NCBI RefSeq assembly: GCF_030656875.1
Contig: NZ_CP130943.1
Span: 372,001 to 436,000, forward strand
Reading direction: 5' to 3'
DNA: 64,000 nt
Source of the DNA: Prescottella sp. R16
GTDB lineage: Bacteria > Actinomycetota > Actinomycetes > Mycobacteriales > Mycobacteriaceae
This document shows, piece after piece, positions 1-9,109 of this stretch (position 1 is the stretch's first letter; every line of letters begins with the position of its first letter). Both the position numbers and the translations under genes were made by a program. The notes below the pieces were generated by a model. It had not been told where the DNA came from, did no database searches, and worked only from the letters and a program-made list of their open reading frames with translations.

Positions 1-930
1 CGCGCCCTCGCCGCCGGCACCCGCACCGACGATCGTGTGCAACTCGTCGATGAACAGCACCAGCTCGTCCGAATGCGTCTTCACCTCGTCGAGGATCTTC
101 GTCAACCGTTCCTCGAACTCGCCGCGGTACTTGGTGCCCGCGACGAGCGACCCGACATCGAGCGCGACGACCCTGCGGTTCGCGAGCGTCGACGGGACGT
201 CGTTGTTGACGATGCGCTGCGCCAGCCCCTCCACGATCGCGGTCTTGCCGACCCCCGGATCCCCGATGAGAACCGGATTGTTCTTGCGGCGGCGGGACAG
301 GATCTCGATGGTCTGCTCCACCTCCTCGGCGCGCCCGACGACCGGATCCACGTTGCCGGCGCGGGCCTGCGCGGTGAGATCGCGGCCGTACTCGTCCAAT
401 GTCGGCGTGGAACTCGGTGCCGCCGAAGCCTTTTCACCCTCGATCGCCGCGCCCCGCAACTCCTTCCCGGCCGGGGACTCCGAATTGGCGGCGATACCGA
501 TGAGGATGTGCTCGGGGCCGATGAAACTGCTGCCCGATTCGCTCGCCTGCTGCTGCGCCGTCCGCAACGCCAGCTTCGCGGCCGGGCTCAGGTTCGGGGC
601 GGCCGGTGTCGTCTTCGGGGCGCCGTGCCGGTCCAGATGTTCGGCCATCCGGGTGGCCACGGCGTCCGGATCGAGATTGATACTGCTCAGCACACCGCGC
701 GTGGGATCGTTCTGCGCCGCCGCATACAGCAGATGCTCCGGGGTGATCTCACTGTTGCCCCAGTCCACGGCCGCGTCCCGGGCCGTGGCGATCAGCGTCC
801 GGGCGCCGTCGTCGAGCAGCCGCCCGAGATCGACGCGCTGGACCGGTGGTTGGGCGGTGCGCCCCGACCCGAAGAATCTCGCGAAAATATCGTCGAACGG
901 ACTGTCCATTCGACCCCAGCCTTCGGTCAT
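1..930 (-). CDS. Clp/HSP100 AAA+ ATPase, N-terminal part (cut by window edge)
   Basis: About 310 N-terminal residues of a Clp unfoldase are visible; the rest lies left of the window. Two Clp N-domain-like repeats can be read (around residues 40-105, with [14 protein letters not shown], and 115-165, with [12 protein letters not shown]). The first AAA+ module follows, with Walker A GDPGVGKT near residue 223 and Walker [14 protein letters not shown] at the edge. The start ATG has GGAGGA about 8 nt upstream; a second ATG (MDSPFDD) lies 7 codons inside. Clp ATPases unfold proteins for refolding or for ClpP. The N-terminus, with its DDIFARFF segment, differs from housekeeping ClpC1, so this is probably a secondary Clp ATPase. 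ClpB or ClpC class cannot be decided without the C-terminal half. Confidence 0.88.
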   Translation of the reverse strand, partial: MTEGWGRMDSPFDDIFARFFGSGRTAQPPVQRVDLGRLLDDGARTLIATARDAAVDWGNSEITPEHLLYAAAQNDPTRGVLSSINLDPDAVATRMAEHLDRHGAPKTTPAAPNLSPAAKLALRTAQQQASESGSSFIGPEHILIGIAANSESPAGKELRGAAIEGEKASAAPSSTPTLDEYGRDLTAQARAGNVDPVVGRAEEVEQTIEILSRRRKNNPVLIGDPGVGKTAIVEGLAQRIVNNDVPSTLANRRVVALDVGSLVAGTKYRGEFEERLTKILDEVKTHSDELVLFIDELHTIVGAGAGGEGA

Positions 931-1085
931 GCCCTATCCTCCAAATCTCTGGTGACAGCTATCTGGTTCGGATTCGTCCGCAACACTCAGGTGGAACCAC
1001 TTCAACCTTGCGGCGGCGGCAGGTGAAAGTAAAGACCCGCGGTGCGCCGCGGAGTGTCGGCCTGTGTCGAAAGGACTTGTGCCCC

Positions 1086-2147
1086 ATGACGACCATCTCC
1101 TCGGACCCTGTTCCGTCCGTCGGGCCCCGTCGACCCCGGATGCTGCGGGACGCCCACGCCGATGTCCTGGTCGAGACGTTCGTCGTCATCGGGATCCTGA
1201 CGATCCTCGTCACCCGCGCCTACCTGCACGCCACCGGCTACCCGCAGATCGGCGGCTCCACCCTGCACATCGCGCACGCCCTGTGGGGCGGGCTGGCCAT
1301 GGTGATCGCCCTCGTCATCGTCTTCTCGTTCCTCGGTGCCCTGCCGCGGATGGTGGCCGTCGTCGCCGGCGGTATCGGATTCGGGCTGTTCCTCGACGAG
1401 GTCGGCAAATTCGTCACCCAGACCAACGACTATTTCTTCCAGCCGTCCGTCGCCATCATGTACGTCGTCGTGGTGGCGCTGCTGCTCCTCAACCGGTGGA
1501 TCCACGACGCCCGGCGGCGGTCCGGCAGCGAAGACCTCGCCAACGCCGCCGCGACCGCGGCCGACGGACTCGTCCGGGGACTCACCGCCTCCCGCCGGGA
1601 CCAGGCCCGGCAGCAACTGCGGCGGGCCGCCGCGACCGGCACCGACCCGGGCACCGTCGCCGCCGTCGAAGAACTGCTGGCACACTGCGGAACCCGACCG
1701 GCCGGCCGGTTCGACGGCGTCGGCCGGCGACTGCACGACCGGGCGACCGCGGTCCTCGACGCCACCCGGACCCTGTGGATCGCCGCCCTCGCGCTCACCG
1801 TGTACTCCACGACCGGCGTGGTCCACGCGCTCGCGACCCTCGCCGAGGACCTCGACGGCGGCACCGGCAGCGACATCGCCACCATCGGGCAACTGTGCGG
1901 GTCGCTCGTCGCGTTCGTCCTCTGCTGGGCGGCGATCCTCCGATTGCGCGCCGGTGGGATCCGGCAGGTCCGCATGCTGCGCGCGGCCGCCCTGGTGACG
2001 ATCCTGCTCACCGAGGTGTTCAACTTCGTCGCCGAAGAATTCGGCGCCCTGATCAACGTCGCGGTCGGACTGCTCGCCCTGGTCGTGTTCTCGCGGCGGA
2101 TCGCGGCCCTCGAACACGTCACCGAACACGCCGAAATGTCCGAATGA
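1086..2147 (+). CDS. Integral membrane protein of unknown function
   Basis: The 353-residue protein has about seven hydrophobic segments: four in the first 130 residues (for example VLVETFVVIGILTILVT and VAIMYVVVVALLLLN) and three after residue 230. A soluble, Arg-rich stretch of about 100 residues separates them. ATG 1086 is chosen because GAAAGGA lies just upstream, whereas longer versions would run back over the Clp promoter region. The stop overlaps the next possible ATG (ATGA), so the two genes may be cotranscribed. No family was recognised. Confidence 0.75.
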   Translation: MTTISSDPVPSVGPRRPRMLRDAHADVLVETFVVIGILTILVTRAYLHATGYPQIGGSTLHIAHALWGGLAMVIALVIVFSFLGALPRMVAVVAGGIGFGLFLDEVGKFVTQTNDYFFQPSVAIMYVVVVALLLLNRWIHDARRRSGSEDLANAAATAADGLVRGLTASRRDQARQQLRRAAATGTDPGTVAAVEELLAHCGTRPAGRFDGVGRRLHDRATAVLDATRTLWIAALALTVYSTTGVVHALATLAEDLDGGTGSDIATIGQLCGSLVAFVLCWAAILRLRAGGIRQVRMLRAAALVTILLTEVFNFVAEEFGALINVAVGLLALVVFSRRIAALEHVTEHAEMSE

Positions 2148-2215
2148 CGACGCGTACGAAGCAATCCCGCCCACCGTCCCCTCCCGGACGGCCTCCGTCG
2201 CCTACCGTAGAGGCC

Positions 2216-2800
2216 GTGAGCACCCCGAGCACCGTGTCACCCTGGCCTGCCGTCCTGACGTGGCGCGCGCATTCCGCGCCCCGCATGGAATCGGTACGGG
2301 TGCAGCTGAGCGGAAACCGGATCAAGGCGACCGGCCGCGTCGTCGGCGGCGCATGCCCGGAACACCCCGCCTTCAGCGCGTCCTACGACCTCGTCACCGA
2401 CGAGAACGGCGTGACCCGGCGCCTGTCCCTGCACACCGCCCTCGCGGCCGGGGAACGGCACATGTCGATCAGCCGTGACGAGGACGGCGTGTGGATGGTC
2501 GAAACCGGTACCACCCACCTGCGGTCCGGGTTCGCCGGTGCCAAGGACGTCGACGTCGTGCTCAGCCCCTTCTTCAACACCCTGCCCATCCGCCGCTTCG
2601 GCCTGCACCACGAATCCGAGGACGTCCAGGTCCCCGTCGTGTACGTCAATCTGCCCGACCTCGCCGTGCGGGAGGCGTCGCTGACCTACAGCAGCGGACC
2701 CGACGGTGTCCACGTCCTGTCGCCGGTGTCGTCGTCGTCCGTCACCGTCGACGCCGACGGCTTCGTCCTCGACTATCCGGGGCTCGCGCAGCGGATCTGA
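2216..2800 (+). CDS. Putative glycolipid-binding domain protein (DUF1089-like)
   Basis: The 194-residue soluble protein carries the pattern I associate with the putative glycolipid-binding family: an early WRAH segment, a YDLVTDENGVTRRLSL strand, DEDGVWMVE, then DVDVVLSPFFNTLPIRRFGL, and a late YVNLPDL. The SPFFNTLPIRR block is the strongest signature. GTG 2216 is used because the family match begins just after it; an in-frame ATG at 2144 overlaps the previous stop and would add 24 low-complexity Pro/Ser residues. Ligand and role are not shown by the sequence. Confidence 0.7.
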   Translation: MSTPSTVSPWPAVLTWRAHSAPRMESVRVQLSGNRIKATGRVVGGACPEHPAFSASYDLVTDENGVTRRLSLHTALAAGERHMSISRDEDGVWMVETGTTHLRSGFAGAKDVDVVLSPFFNTLPIRRFGLHHESEDVQVPVVYVNLPDLAVREASLTYSSGPDGVHVLSPVSSSSVTVDADGFVLDYPGLAQRI

Positions 2801-2851
2801 ACACCCGCCCTCATACCCCTACCCCGTAGCTGTCCCGGTACTGTCGGCGGC

Positions 2852-3448
2852 ATGGCTCGCACCGCGTTCAGGAAGACACTCACGGCCCTCACCGGCGCGC
2901 TGGCAGCAGCGACGCTCCTCGTCGGATGTGGGGCGACGGACCCGGGGGAGTCGTCGGCGACCCCGTCCCCGAACCTGCTCGCCCGGTACGACCTCGACGG
3001 CCTCGACGCCCGCGAGGTGATCACTCGGCTGGAGACCATGCCTGTCGCCGAGCGCCCCACCGACCTGCTCGCATCGGTCGAGCCGCGCACGGTCGAACTC
3101 TCCGACGACAACGGCGCCACGGCCTCCCTGGCGTTGCCCGACGAGCAGTTCTACGTCTCGATCGCGCCCTACGCCGGCCGGACCCACCAGTGCTTCTTCC
3201 ACAGCCTCACCACGTGTCTCGGTGAGCTGCCGGGCGAGGACATCCGGGTCGAGGTCACCGACCGCTCCACCGGTGCCGTGCTCGTCGACGAGACACTCCG
3301 TACCAACGACAACGGCTTCTTCGGGCTGTGGCTGCCGCGTGCCGTCGACGCGACCATCAGCCTCGAGAGCGGTGACCGCTCGGTCACCTCGGAGATATCC
3401 ACCCACGACGACGACCCGACCTGCGTGACGACGCTCCAGCTCACCTGA
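2852..3448 (+). CDS. CueP-like copper-binding lipoprotein
   Basis: This 198-residue protein is exported. It has a basic N-terminus, a hydrophobic core and the lipobox LLVGC near residue 25. The mature part contains the CueP hallmark: YVSIAPY followed by THQCFFHSLTTC, then a third Cys near the C-terminus (PTCVTTLQL). In Salmonella CueP three Cys and a His bind periplasmic copper, and all equivalents are present here. The expected role is copper sequestration at the cell surface. No copper exporter or CueR-type regulator is adjacent. It converges on the amidase gene with only 12 bp between stops. Confidence 0.85.
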   Translation: MARTAFRKTLTALTGALAAATLLVGCGATDPGESSATPSPNLLARYDLDGLDAREVITRLETMPVAERPTDLLASVEPRTVELSDDNGATASLALPDEQFYVSIAPYAGRTHQCFFHSLTTCLGELPGEDIRVEVTDRSTGAVLVDETLRTNDNGFFGLWLPRAVDATISLESGDRSVTSEISTHDDDPTCVTTLQLT

Positions 3449-3460
3449 CCCGGCGGCCGG

Positions 3461-4816
3461 TCAGCTCACCGCGAGCGCACCCGCCAGCGCGGCGGACTCC
3501 GCCGGATGCGAGCCGTGCCCGCCCGCCGTGGTCGGCAATCCGATCACCTGGACCCCGACCGGGATGCCGTCGTCGCCCCGGACTGGCACCGACAGCGCCG
3601 GAACCCCGAGCACGTTGAACGGACTGCACATGCGCAGCAACGGGATTCGTGCCACCGACGGATCCGACGAACGAGCCTGCTCCTGCGTCACCGACCGCAG
3701 GGGAGTGGTCGCGGTGATCAGCACGTCCAGGCCCAGATCGCCGCGCAGCCGGGAAAGGGCTTGCCGGCGAAGGCGTTCGGCGGCACGGATCGCGTGGATG
3801 TAGTCGACGGCCGGACGGTCCCGCTGCGCCGCCAGCAGCGCCGCGGTCGGCGGTTGATACCGCTCGGGGTGCGCCTCGAACCACGGCCGGTGCGTCTCGT
3901 ACGCCTCCGACCCGGTGACGACCGGATACACCTCCAGAAGCTGGTCCGTCTCCGGGAGTTCCACGTCGACGACGTCGGCGCCGGCATCGGTGAGGTGGCT
4001 CTGCGCTGCATTGATGGCGGCCGCGACCACCGGATCCTCGACGTCCCAGTTGCCGCCCCGCAACCGTCCCACCCGCAACCCCGCGACCGGGGTGCGCACG
4101 TGCGCGACACCGGGCAGCGCACCCCACGCGAGCGACACGTCGAGAACGTCGGCGGCCAGCAGCCCCACATGATCGAACGACGTCGACAGCGGGAACACCC
4201 CCGACGTCGGCAGCGCGCCGAAACTCGGTTTGAACCCGACGACCCCGCACAGGGCGGCGGGGCCCCGGGTGCTGCACCCGGTGTCGGTGCCCACCGCGAG
4301 CGGGACGATCCCCTTCGCGACCAGCGCCGCCGACCCCGACGACGAGCCGCCCGCGATCAGATTCGGATCGTGCGGGTGCGCCGCCGGACCGGCCACGTTC
4401 ACCGCGCCCGTCGGCCCGTACGCGAACTCGTGCAGGTGCGTCTTGGCGACCACGATCGCCCCCGCCTCCCGCAACTGCTGCACGATCCTGGCGTCGGACA
4501 CCGCCGGCGGCGCATCGGCGAGAACTGCACTGCCGCAGCGTGTCGGCATCCCCGCAACGTCGATGTTGTCCTTGACCGCCACCGCGATCCCGTGCAACGG
4601 CCCGATCCAGTCACCCGCCGCGATCGCCTCGTCCGCCCGGGCCGCGGCCGCCACCGCGGCGTCGTCGCACCGGGCCGCCACCAGGTTCTCCCACGGCGTG
4701 CCGAGCAGCCCGTCCAGCGCGTCGAGCGTCGCCCGGACCTGCTCGGTGGCCGTCGTCTCGCGTTTGGCCAGCGCCCGTGCCCGGTCGGCGAGCCCCGGCA
4801 CTCCCGGACCGCTCAC
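3461..4816 (-). CDS. Amidase signature family hydrolase
   Basis: The 451-residue enzyme shows the amidase-signature fold: catalytic Lys in AVAVKDNIDV (near residue 80), the Ser-rich GGSSSGSAALVAKG with the cis-Ser, and the nucleophile segment GTDTGCSTRGPAALCGVVGFKPS. Such enzymes hydrolyse amides to acid plus ammonia. One oddity is that the usual Gly just before the nucleophilic Ser (GTDTGGS) is Cys. The GTG start overlaps the stop of tyrA by 4 bp (GTGA), so the two are translationally coupled. It lacks gatB/gatC neighbours and is therefore unlikely to be GatA. Substrate unknown. Confidence 0.85.
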   Translation of the reverse strand: MSGPGVPGLADRARALAKRETTATEQVRATLDALDGLLGTPWENLVAARCDDAAVAAAARADEAIAAGDWIGPLHGIAVAVKDNIDVAGMPTRCGSAVLADAPPAVSDARIVQQLREAGAIVVAKTHLHEFAYGPTGAVNVAGPAAHPHDPNLIAGGSSSGSAALVAKGIVPLAVGTDTGCSTRGPAALCGVVGFKPSFGALPTSGVFPLSTSFDHVGLLAADVLDVSLAWGALPGVAHVRTPVAGLRVGRLRGGNWDVEDPVVAAAINAAQSHLTDAGADVVDVELPETDQLLEVYPVVTGSEAYETHRPWFEAHPERYQPPTAALLAAQRDRPAVDYIHAIRAAERLRRQALSRLRGDLGLDVLITATTPLRSVTQEQARSSDPSVARIPLLRMCSPFNVLGVPALSVPVRGDDGIPVGVQVIGLPTTAGGHGSHPAESAALAGALAVS

Positions 4817-5778
4817 GGCCGCAGCACCCCGCCGCGGCGTCCGGCGTCGCGCATCCGCTCGAGCCAGTTCTCCGACCCCGGGACGATGCCCTCGATGGCC
4901 CAGCGTTCCCGGTTCTCGTAACGCAGCCGTGCCGCATGTCCGGGCTCGATCAGCCCGGCGAGCGTGCCGTGCCCGGACAACTCGGCACGTGCCTGCGCGA
5001 GAACCTCCAGGGTCTCGTCGAGCGCCGTCAGCAGCGCGTCCCGGTTGCCCTCGCACATCGCCCGCACCAGCGACGGCGCACTGCCGGCGACGCGGGTGCC
5101 GTCCCGGAACGATCCGGCCGCCAGGCCCAGCGCCAGATCGCCGCCCGCCGCCCCCGACAGGGCCAGTGCCTCGGCGAGCACGTGCGGCAGATGCGAGACC
5201 CGGGCCACCGCGGCGTCGTGCTCGGCCGATCCGGCGGGCACCACCACCGCGCCGCAGTCCGATGCCAGCCGCGTCACCTGACCGAAGATGCCCGGGTCGA
5301 CGCCGTCGTCGGCGCCCACCACCCACACCGCGTCCCGGAACAGGTCGGCGTCTCCGGCCTCCCACCCGGACTGCGACGTGCCCGCCATCGGATGCCCGCC
5401 CACGAATCGGTCCTGCAGACCGTGCCGGGCGACGGCCGCCGCCACCTCGGACTTGACGCTGACGACATCGGTGACCGGGCACCCGGGGGCGTGTTCGGCG
5501 ATCGCGGCGAGCGTGGCGTCGACGGCCGGCATCGGCACCGCCACCACGATCAGGGCGGACGCATCGGCGGCCCGGCGCAACACCGCCACCAGATCGGTGT
5601 CGGCGTCGAAACCGTCGAGGCGGGCGGCGTCCACCGCACCCGTCGACCGGTTCCAACCCCACCCGGTCCGGTCGGCGGCGACGGCTGCACGCAGCACCGA
5701 CCCTCCGATCAGACCCAGGCCGAGAACACAGACGTCAGGTGCGGGAACCGAGAGAGCCACTCGAACAGGTTGGCACAT
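4813..5778 (-). CDS. tyrA: Prephenate dehydrogenase
   Basis: The 321-residue protein begins with a Rossmann NAD(P)-binding loop (VCVLGLGLIGGSVLRAA). It has the TyrA elements VVAVPMPAVDATLAAIAEH, DVVSVKSEV, and FVGGHPMAGTSQSG around residues 125-140, where prephenate is bound. It makes 4-hydroxyphenylpyruvate for tyrosine synthesis. No C-terminal ACT domain is evident. The start is uncertain: ATG 5778 has no clear ribosome site, and an in-frame GTG six codons later is an alternative. It is divergent from the tadA pair and coupled to the downstream amidase. Confidence 0.88.
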   Translation of the reverse strand: MCQPVRVALSVPAPDVCVLGLGLIGGSVLRAAVAADRTGWGWNRSTGAVDAARLDGFDADTDLVAVLRRAADASALIVVAVPMPAVDATLAAIAEHAPGCPVTDVVSVKSEVAAAVARHGLQDRFVGGHPMAGTSQSGWEAGDADLFRDAVWVVGADDGVDPGIFGQVTRLASDCGAVVVPAGSAEHDAAVARVSHLPHVLAEALALSGAAGGDLALGLAAGSFRDGTRVAGSAPSLVRAMCEGNRDALLTALDETLEVLAQARAELSGHGTLAGLIEPGHAARLRYENRERWAIEGIVPGSENWLERMRDAGRRGGVLRP

Positions 5779-5827
5779 TCACTGCTGGACTTCTTATGGA
5801 GGCGCCGGGCGGGCTACCGTTGCCCGC

Positions 5828-6367
5828 ATGGGTGCACAGCGCGCGAACGAGAACAGCGCCTCCACAGGTTCGATCGAGGACCTCGACGGCTTCGGCATGG
5901 CCGTGGTTCGAGAGGAAGGACGCTGGACGTGCTCGCCGCTCACCGACGGGGCGCGCACCGACCTGCGGACCGCGGAGAAGGAACTGCTCGAGCTGCGCAG
6001 CTCCGGCGCCGTGTTCGGCCTCCTCGACGTCGACGAGGAGTTCTTCGTCATCGTCCGTCCCGCCCCGACCGGCACGCGTCTGCTCCTCTCCGACGCCACC
6101 GCCGCCATCGACTACGACATCGCCGCCGACGTCCTCGACGCCCTGAACGTTCCCGTCCCCGACATCGACCCCGACGACCTCGACGACATCGAACCGTGGG
6201 AGGAAGGCGACCTCGCGGTGCTGTCCGACCTGGGGCTGCCCGACGCCGTCCTCGGGGTGATCCTCGCCGAGACCGACTTGTATCCCGACGAGCAGCTGAG
6301 CATGATCGCGCAACGCTGCGGATTCGAGTCGGAACTGTCGGCGGCGCTCGACAAACTTCCCCGGTGA
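5828..6367 (+). CDS. tRNA adenosine deaminase-associated protein
   Basis: The 179-residue acidic protein is found in actinobacteria directly ahead of tadA, the same arrangement as here. It shows GFGMAVVREEGRW near the N-terminus, a central FGLLDVDEEFFVIVRP strand and a C-terminal helical region with PDEQLSMIAQRCGF. No catalytic motif is seen. Its stop overlaps the GTG of tadA (GTGA), which suggests coupled synthesis and a role as a partner protein. The molecular function is unknown. Confidence 0.75.
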   Translation: MGAQRANENSASTGSIEDLDGFGMAVVREEGRWTCSPLTDGARTDLRTAEKELLELRSSGAVFGLLDVDEEFFVIVRPAPTGTRLLLSDATAAIDYDIAADVLDALNVPVPDIDPDDLDDIEPWEEGDLAVLSDLGLPDAVLGVILAETDLYPDEQLSMIAQRCGFESELSAALDKLPR

Positions 6368-6840
6368 CCCTGCCCTCCCCGACGACCCTGCGCGACGACG
6401 AACAGCTGATCCGGGCCGCCCTCGACGCTGCTGCGGCAGCCACCGCCGGAGACGTCCCCGTCGGGGCCGTCGTGTTCGACGCGGACGGTGTGGAGTTGGC
6501 GCGGGCCGCGAACGCCCGCGAGGCCACCGGTGACCCCACCGCCCACGCCGAGATCCTCGCGTTGAGGGCCGCGGCCCGTGTTCTCGGCGACGGCTGGCGT
6601 CTCGAGGGCGCCACCCTCGCGGTCACCCTCGAACCGTGCACGATGTGCGCCGGCGCCCTCGTCCTCGCCCGCGTGAAACGCGTCGTGTTCGGGGCCTGGG
6701 AACCCAAGACCGGGGCCGCCGGGTCCCTGTGGGACGTCGTCCGCGACCGGCGCCTCACCCACCGCCCCGAAGTGCGCGGCGGCATCCTCGAAAACGAGTG
6801 CGCCGACGTCCTCGAAAAATTCTTTCGTACCCAGCGCTGA
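6364..6840 (+). CDS. tadA: tRNA-specific adenosine deaminase TadA
   Basis: The 158-residue protein has the cytidine-deaminase-fold zinc site: DPTAHAEILALR (His and catalytic Glu, near residue 60) and EPCTMCAGAL (the two Cys ligands, near residue 90). ILENECADVLEKFF matches the TadA C-terminus. It converts A34 to inosine in tRNA-Arg(ACG). The GTG start overlaps the preceding stop by 4 bp. Length is typical of the family. Confidence 0.93.
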   Translation: MTLPSPTTLRDDEQLIRAALDAAAAATAGDVPVGAVVFDADGVELARAANAREATGDPTAHAEILALRAAARVLGDGWRLEGATLAVTLEPCTMCAGALVLARVKRVVFGAWEPKTGAAGSLWDVVRDRRLTHRPEVRGGILENECADVLEKFFRTQR

Positions 6841-6986
6841 CACGTCGACCAGTATCGACACCGAAAATCCTGACACCGGACGGGGCCGGTCGCGTGCACT
6901 CTGCGCCGGATCGTGCTGTCGTGGAGGGCAGGTGCTCGACGAGCACCCGAACCGCAAGGTTCCAGTCGGATTCACGGAGGTCACTC

Positions 6987-7190
6987 GTGGGAATCGCAGA
7001 CAAAGCCCGGAACAAAGCAGAGGATCTCGGCGGCAAAGCCAAGGAAGCCGCCGGGAACGCCACCGGCGACAAGGACCTCGAGAACGAAGGCAAGGGCGAC
7101 CAGATCGAATCCGCCGTCAAGGATGCGGGCGAAAAGGTCAAGGATGCCGCCTCCACCATCAAGGACAAACTCACCGGAAACAACGGCTGA
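6987..7190 (+). CDS. CsbD family stress protein
   Basis: The 67-residue hydrophilic protein is built of Lys/Glu/Asp/Ala-rich helices (KARNKAEDLGGKAKEAAGN, GDQIESAVKDAGEKVKDA) typical of CsbD-like proteins, which are often induced by general stress. The GTG start has a strong GGAGG six bases upstream. It sits alone between tadA and a tRNA-Ser gene. Biochemical function is unknown. Confidence 0.85.
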   Translation: MGIADKARNKAEDLGGKAKEAAGNATGDKDLENEGKGDQIESAVKDAGEKVKDAASTIKDKLTGNNG

Positions 7191-7235
7191 CCTGCCGATT
7201 TCAGGCTGAGCGTCGACTCCGGTACAGTTCTCGGC

Positions 7236-7326
7236 GGTGGCGTGTCCGAGCGGCCGAAGGTGCAGCACTCGAAATGCTGTGTACGGTAACCCCGTACCGA
7301 GGGTTCAAATCCCTCCGCCACCGCCA
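7236..7326 (+). tRNA. tRNA-Ser (anticodon CGA)
   Basis: The acceptor arms GGTGGCG and CGCCACC pair fully, followed by discriminator G and an encoded CCA. The anticodon stem is CAGCA/TGCTG with loop CTCGAAA, giving anticodon CGA at 7270-7272. There is a long variable arm (GTACGGTAACCCCGTAC) as expected for serine, and a GAGGG-TTCAAAT-CCCTC T arm. It reads UCG codons. Confidence 0.97.
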
Positions 7327-7328
7327 CG

Positions 7329-7364
7329 AACTCCCCACCTGCGATATGCAGGTGGGGAGTTTTC
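7329..7364 (+). terminator. Rho-independent terminator after tRNA-Ser
   Basis: Perfect 14-bp arms AACTCCCCACCTGC and GCAGGTGGGGAGTT enclose a 5-nt loop and are followed by TTTT. It begins three bases after the tRNA CCA end. Confidence 0.9.
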
Positions 7365-7440
7365 GTTGTGCAGGCACTGCACACCTGTGCACCTTTTGAT
7401 AGTGGTTACTACCGAAAAGGCGCACAGGGAGGACCTCGGT

Positions 7441-7875
7441 ATGGCAGTTCGACTGGATTCGGCGGCGGCACGGCTCGCGGCGGATGCGGCGGTGGAAGCG
7501 GCGCGGCGGGACGGGAATCGGGTGAGCGTGGCTGTGGTGGATGTGCGGGGCCACGATCTGCTGGTGGTTCGTGACGACGGTGCGGCGTGGTTCACGGCCG
7601 GGGTGGCGCGGGCGAAGGCTGCGACGGCTGCGTTGATGGGGATTCCGACGACGGCGTATTCGGGTCTGGCCGACGGGTATCCGGCGTTGGCCGACCTCAT
7701 CGACGCGCAGACGGCACCGTCGCTGACGACGTTGCCCGGGGGTTTGCCCGTGGTGGTCGACGGTGAGGTCGTGGGCGGGATCGGTGTCAGTGGTGCTCAG
7801 CCGGAACAGGATGTCGAGTACGCGAAGGCGGCGGTCGCCGGTGTGGTGACGCGGGCCGCATTGCCTCATCGATGA
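7441..7875 (+). CDS. GlcG/HbpS family heme-binding-like protein
   Basis: The 144-residue protein matches the GlcG/HbpS fold: an early helix LAADAAVEAARRDG, the strand VSVAVVDVRGHDLLVVRDDGA, WFTAGVARAKAATAA, and the late LPGGLPVVVDGEVVGGIGVSGA. Family members bind heme or accompany glycolate or propanediol pathways. There is no signal peptide here, so it should be cytosolic. A strong AGGGAGGA precedes the ATG. It stands alone, so context gives no pathway. Confidence 0.8.
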   Translation: MAVRLDSAAARLAADAAVEAARRDGNRVSVAVVDVRGHDLLVVRDDGAAWFTAGVARAKAATAALMGIPTTAYSGLADGYPALADLIDAQTAPSLTTLPGGLPVVVDGEVVGGIGVSGAQPEQDVEYAKAAVAGVVTRAALPHR

Positions 7876-7949
7876 GACACATCGAATTGTGTGTGGCGTT
7901 GTCCCGTAGGCTGCCGTTGCAGCTTGCTGGTGAACCTCGGGAGTGACAC

Positions 7950-8276
7950 GTGGCAGAGAAGGTAATTGTCGAGCTCATCGATGATCTTGATGGTGAGCCC
8001 ATCGACGTCGGCGGTGAAACGATCAGTTTCGCGGTGAACGGTGTCGAGTACACGATCGATCTGAACGACAAGAACGCCACCGAGTTCCATCGGAAGCTGG
8101 ATTACTACATCCGCCATGCCGAGAAGGTGGGCGGCCGGAAGCGGCCCGCGAAGCCGGCAACGGACGCGCCGAGCACCCAGGTGATCCGTGAGTGGGCCGC
8201 AGGCAACGGTTACGCCGTCTCGACTCGCGGCCGTATCGCGGCCGACATCGTCAAGGCGTACACGGCCGCCCACTGA
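7950..8276 (+). CDS. lsr2: Lsr2 nucleoid-associated xenogeneic silencer
   Basis: The 108-residue protein has the Lsr2 N-terminal dimerisation domain (VIVELIDDLDGEPIDVGGETISFAVNGVEYTIDL), a linker, and a C-terminal DNA-binding domain ending in VIREWAAGNGYAVSTRGRIAADIV, whose RGR AT-hook-like motif contacts the AT-rich minor groove. Lsr2 bridges DNA and silences horizontally acquired AT-rich genes. The start is GTG. A hypothetical gene begins 2 bp after its stop. Confidence 0.95.
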   Translation: MAEKVIVELIDDLDGEPIDVGGETISFAVNGVEYTIDLNDKNATEFHRKLDYYIRHAEKVGGRKRPAKPATDAPSTQVIREWAAGNGYAVSTRGRIAADIVKAYTAAH

Positions 8277-8278
8277 TC

Positions 8279-9109
8279 ATGGCCACCGACAACGACACCG
8301 TCGACGAGTCGACCGCAGCCGACGTCCCCTCCGATGCCGTATCGGCCGTTTCCGACGAGGCCGCTTCCGGCGACGTGGCCTCCGACAACACCGGTGCGGA
8401 GGTGTCCTTCTCGCACGGCGATCCGATCCGGGTGTTCCTGTACGACATCCCGAACGACGGCGGCGAGTGGACGGCCCGCTACGAGTACGGCATCACTCGC
8501 ATCCGTGCGAAGAAGGTGAGTCCCGGCGTCTACCTGGATTTGTTGCACCGGGTGTTCCCGAAGCACGAGGTGCTGGTCAAGGGTGAGTTGCTGAGCGTCA
8601 AGTCGCGGCCGCACCCGGACGATCCGAAGGTGCTCACCGAGGTGGCGCTGCTGGTGTATCTGGCGACCGAGGTGGCGTTGTTCAAGGCGTTCCTGGACTG
8701 GGCCGGCAACGATGTGGCCGCCATCCGGATCACTCCGGAGAAGCTCGACGACGTGGCACGCCGGATCCACAACGACATCTACCGCATCCACCTGTTCAAG
8801 CAGCGGCTCGTCGCCGCCGGGATCGAGGATCCGGCCGAGCTCGACGACGACGTGCTGCGTCCGATCGAGGTCGTCAAGAGCGAGATCGACGCGATGCAGG
8901 ATCTGCGGATCTCCGTCAAGCGGTACCGTGACCGCATCGCGGAAGCCAAGCGGGAACGCGTGATCAAGGAGAGCCAGAACCTCGTCGGCAACATCGAGAT
9001 GGCGACGTGGGATTCGGTGCAGCGTCGCGAGGAGATGGTCGTGATGCGTGAGTGGGTCGACAATCAGCAGCGGGTCCTGCCGATCGCGAAGGCCGTCAAA
9101 CTGTCTTGA
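8279..9109 (+). CDS. Conserved-looking hypothetical protein downstream of lsr2
   Basis: The 276-residue cytoplasmic protein begins with a Ser/Asp/Ala-rich acidic tail of about 40 residues. A folded-looking part follows (PIRVFLYDIPNDGGEWTARYEYGITRIRAKK, HEVLVKGELLSVKSRPHPD), and the C-terminal third is helical and charged (RISVKRYRDRIAEAKRERV). I recognise no domain. The 2-bp spacing from lsr2 implies cotranscription and perhaps a linked role, but that is inference only. Confidence 0.7.
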   Translation: MATDNDTVDESTAADVPSDAVSAVSDEAASGDVASDNTGAEVSFSHGDPIRVFLYDIPNDGGEWTARYEYGITRIRAKKVSPGVYLDLLHRVFPKHEVLVKGELLSVKSRPHPDDPKVLTEVALLVYLATEVALFKAFLDWAGNDVAAIRITPEKLDDVARRIHNDIYRIHLFKQRLVAAGIEDPAELDDDVLRPIEVVKSEIDAMQDLRISVKRYRDRIAEAKRERVIKESQNLVGNIEMATWDSVQRREEMVVMREWVDNQQRVLPIAKAVKLS

